Shown: positions 61,640 to 64,000 of the stretch, one piece after another
How the letters are laid out: the number at the start of each line of letters is the position of its first letter
Position numbering within the stretch: the first letter of the stretch is position 1
Assembly (NCBI GenBank): GCA_001683735.1
Contig: LUGG01000029.1
Coordinates: 62,001 to 126,000 of the forward strand
DNA length: 64,000 bases
Source: Grifola frondosa
Lineage: Eukaryota > Basidiomycota > Agaricomycetes > Polyporales > Grifolaceae
Direction: 5' to 3'
Made by a program: the position numbers and the translations under genes
The notes under the pieces: generated by a model
Databases searched by the model: none
Seen by the model: only the letters and a program-made list of their open reading frames with translations
Told to the model about the DNA's origin: nothing

Positions 61640-62215
61640 ATGTCTGAATCTCCTGCCCCATCTACATCTGCTCCTCCAACGCTCGTGCTCTTCGCGCGAG
61701 GCGTGATTGCTCGTCTCGCATACTGGCCAGCCCTGCGCATTGCAGTCGACCAAGGATGGGGCGGTCCCGAATCCGCGCAGAAGCGCACCTGGCTCGCTTC
61801 GGTGCTCGTGGACGCCTTCGAGGGCGCAGAACCTTTGCCAGACGCAGAATACGTGGAGCTCGCGCTGCTACAGGCGATGGAGGACGAGTTCGACGCAGTG
61901 ATCGAAGACGGGAGCGCGGAGGCCGTCGCGACGGACGTTCTGAAAGTATGGGATGCAGCATGTGCTGGGCGCGTGGACATCGTGATTTCCTTTGAGGAGC
62001 AGGCGGATCGGCTGAAGGGGAAGAAGGTGCAGTATGAGGAGGCCGCGGCTGATGAGGACGATTGGGAGGATGAGAGCGAGGAGGAGAGTGAAGGTGAGGC
62101 AGCAGCGGAAGAGGCTCCGACGCTCTTAGATCACAAACAGAAAGCGAAAGAAGAGCCGGAGATTGATGAAGATGGGTTCACGACCGTGAAGGGGAAAGGG
62201 AGGAATCATAGATGA
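61640..62215 (+). CDS. TSR2: Pre-rRNA-processing protein Tsr2
   Basis: Nuclear chaperone that carries Rps26 to the pre-40S particle and is needed for 20S pre-rRNA cleavage. Single exon of 191 codons from ATG 61640. The WGG domain is clear: LVLFARGVIARLAYWPALRI, then AVDQGWGGPES (the name-giving WGG), YVELALLQAMEDEFDAVIED and VLKVWDAACAGR. The long acidic part (DEDDWEDESEEESEGE) is family-typical and binds the basic Rps26. It ends in DGFTTVKGKGRNHR. The codon and length fit Tsr2 well, and there is no frame break. Confidence 0.93.
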   Translation: MSESPAPSTSAPPTLVLFARGVIARLAYWPALRIAVDQGWGGPESAQKRTWLASVLVDAFEGAEPLPDAEYVELALLQAMEDEFDAVIEDGSAEAVATDVLKVWDAACAGRVDIVISFEEQADRLKGKKVQYEEAAADEDDWEDESEEESEGEAAAEEAPTLLDHKQKAKEEPEIDEDGFTTVKGKGRNHR

Positions 62216-62523
62216 CATTCGTGCGCTGCCTTTACTGGTCACCATGTTTTGTATCTCACATTAGAACTCATAGCGCATTCATAGCACAACTACGACTAAC
62301 GCTATCTACGTACAAACCTTGGACCTTTGACTGCAGAGGAGACTCCGAGCTGAGGTCAAGAGTACATACGTACATACTCACATTGGCTTCAGGATGATGT
62401 TGCAACCTTGCCGGAGCTTGCGTCAGAATGCACAGGTACAGGGTACAATGATGCTTCATATGTGGATCAGCCCTCTAGCAAAGCTTTTGTACGGCTACAC
62501 TGTCCGTTATATATCCTCTACAA
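62216..62523. other. Convergent 3' flanks of TSR2 and MDH1
   Basis: About 310 bp between two converging genes. No frame supported. Confidence 0.5.
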
Positions 62524-63809
62524 TTACTGAACGAAATTCTTGCCCTTCTCGATGTTCTTCTTGAGGTCGGGCAGGCATGCAGCGAGCAGCTTCTCCTCCT
62601 CAGCAGAGATGGGGCCAATGGGGTGGATCTTCTCGACACCGTTGCGCTGGATCGAACAAACGGGTTGAACACGCGTCAGAGTGACAGCAAAATGTTAACT
62701 TACGCCGAGCTCAACGTTGGTTGAGAAGAAGTCGATGCCCTGGTCCGCATACAACGGGCTCCTGACGAAAGTGGGAGTAACGACGCCCTTCTCGCCAGCC
62801 AAGCCGCGGAGGAGCTTGTCAGTGAAGTGCGCACCGGCGTACGCCATGGAAAGCGTCGCACTACCCGCACCCTCCTTCGCCTTCACGACCTCGTCGCCGC
62901 CGAACTGGATGCGGTGGACGAGCGCAGCATATACCTCGCCAGTGAGACTCTTGCCGTAGGGCGACTGGGAGAGTAAAGGTACAATCGTCGCGCCAGAGTG
63001 TCCGCCGATGACAGTGACGCGGGTGTTGGCGGGGTCGTTGCCCGTCACCTGTCCGAGGAAGCGCGCAGCACGGACCACATCGAGGCTCGTGATACCGAAG
63101 ATGCGTGCGGGGTCGTAGACGCCGGCCTTCTCGAAGACGGCAGAGACAATGGGGACAGTGGAGTTGACGGGGTTGGAGATGACAAGGACGTGGGCCTGGG
63201 GAGAGACGCGTGCGACGGCGGCTGCGAGGTCACGAACGATCGACGCGTTCGTCTACGTGGAAAATGTCGGCAGTGGTTCTACTACAATGCAAATGACACT
63301 CACGTTGAACAGGTCATCACGGGTCATCTTGAAATGGAGTTAGAACGGGTGTAAATGAGTGAGGGTGGACAGAACTTACACCAGGCTGTAGGAAGGCATC
63401 AGCAACACGAAATGAACAGAAGAAACACGGGTGCACAAACCTTGCGGGGGACACCAGCGGGAATGACAACGACCTCTACACCTTCAAGAGCCTGATCGAG
63501 CTTGTCCGCGGGGTAGCCGGTGACCTGGACACACATAAAACGATCAGTACATAGAACGTGTCACGGAGATGAAAGCACTACCTCGCTGGCGGTGTCGATG
63601 TGGCTAACATCGGCAGCAACACCAGGAGCGCCACGAATATCGTACAGGTTCAAAGACGTGACCAAGGGGTTAGTCTTGAGCAAGAGCGAGAGCGGCTGGC
63701 CAATTCCTCCGCCGGCGCCGAGAACAGCGACCTTGGTCTGACGAGCAGCGGAAGAGGAGAACTGGCGAGACTGGGAGGCGAGGGCGCGGGTAGCTGAACG
63801 GGCGAACAT
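62524..63809 (-). CDS. MDH1: Mitochondrial malate dehydrogenase
   Basis: Oxidises malate to oxaloacetate with NAD in the TCA cycle. Exons: 63809-63582, 63524-63441, 63385-63380, 63327-63304, 63252-62704, 62646-62524, giving 337 residues in an intact frame. A presequence rich in Arg and Ser ([20 protein letters not shown]) is followed by the Rossmann motif [39 protein letters not shown], the substrate-binding [25 protein letters not shown], and the catalytic [15 protein letters not shown]. It ends [11 protein letters not shown]. The third exon is only 6 nt (Pro-Gly) and the fourth 24 nt, both inside the most conserved part, which makes them certain to be needed. No PTS1 tail. Confidence 0.96.
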
Positions 63810-63926
63810 GGTCGTTGTCGTTTAGAACGGTGTAGAGGAGGTTGAGTGTGACGTAGAGGTCAAAAGCAATGCGGGGAAGAGCGTGAGATATACCCGGGCT
63901 AGAGTTTTGTGATCGGAGCGAGTCGG

Positions 63927-64000
63927 ATGGCGACCGTGGCAATAACGGCAGCGACCGTCCTCCTCCGTCGCCGGCTTCAACGTCCTCGGCAACTTCTCCG
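63927..64000 (+). CDS. Possible 5' end of a gene running off the window
   Basis: ATG at 63927 opens a frame to the window edge, MATVAITAATVLLRRRLQRP, which has the look of a basic N-terminal targeting peptide. It lies 118 bp from and divergent to MDH1. Too short to name. Confidence 0.25.
   Translation, partial: MATVAITAATVLLRRRLQRPRQLL

Overview
The window is nuclear DNA from a filamentous basidiomycete, most likely an Agaricomycete. The genes are dense and on both strands, almost every conserved gene is cut by many introns of about 49-66 nt, and housekeeping proteins of clear fungal type alternate with fast-evolving F-box/LRR and other lineage-specific families. No rRNA, tRNA, CRISPR or bacterial-type operon was seen. 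I read gene models by joining exons by eye; for most conserved genes the exon lengths sum to an intact frame once a small number of single-base indels is allowed.

Layout. 0-2.5 kb: two tandem copies of an unrecognised two-exon gene. 2.8-8.1 kb (-): RNA polymerase III largest subunit (RPC1, 21 exons), divergent from 8.7-10 kb (+): 20S proteasome alpha-1 (SCL1/PSMA6). 10.15-10.58 kb: a 431-bp MITE with a TA target duplication, 9 bp past the stop codon of KGD4 (2-oxoglutarate dehydrogenase subunit 4, -). 11-17.4 kb: a ~3-kb tandem duplication carrying an F-box/LRR gene plus the tail of MRS6 (Rab escort protein); copy 1 is a pseudogene, and copy 2 is joined to the complete MRS6 (16.9-18.7 kb, -). 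18.9-20.9 kb: nucleolin-like NSR1/gar2. 21.1-25 kb: a second F-box/LRR tandem pair. 25.8-29.8 kb: MED10 and RIC8. 30.3-35.2 kb: an unknown Ser-rich protein, a coilin homologue and a TDP2-like phosphodiesterase. 35.5-44.9 kb: SEC63, arginyl-tRNA synthetase, a histidine phosphatase and a Na+/H+ antiporter. 45.7-57.3 kb: an inverted pair of EF-hand genes flanking a large SH3 protein with a polyglutamine tract. 58.3-64 kb: a small hypothetical gene, GRC3 head-to-head with TSR2, and mitochondrial malate dehydrogenase MDH1.

The genes do not form one pathway, but ribosome and RNA biology is well represented (RPC1, NSR1, GRC3, TSR2, coilin, ArgRS, MED10). Points most worth a second look: a 6-nt exon in MDH1 and a 21-nt exon in RPC1; four GC-AG introns; an apparent non-AUG-initiated mitochondrial extension on the single ArgRS; the GRC3/TSR2 shared promoter; the young MITE; and the inverted EF-hand pair. 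Single-base, mostly homopolymer indels break the frame of about a dozen genes, many of them single-copy and essential. They look like assembly errors, not decay, and must be allowed for in any automatic annotation of this sequence.
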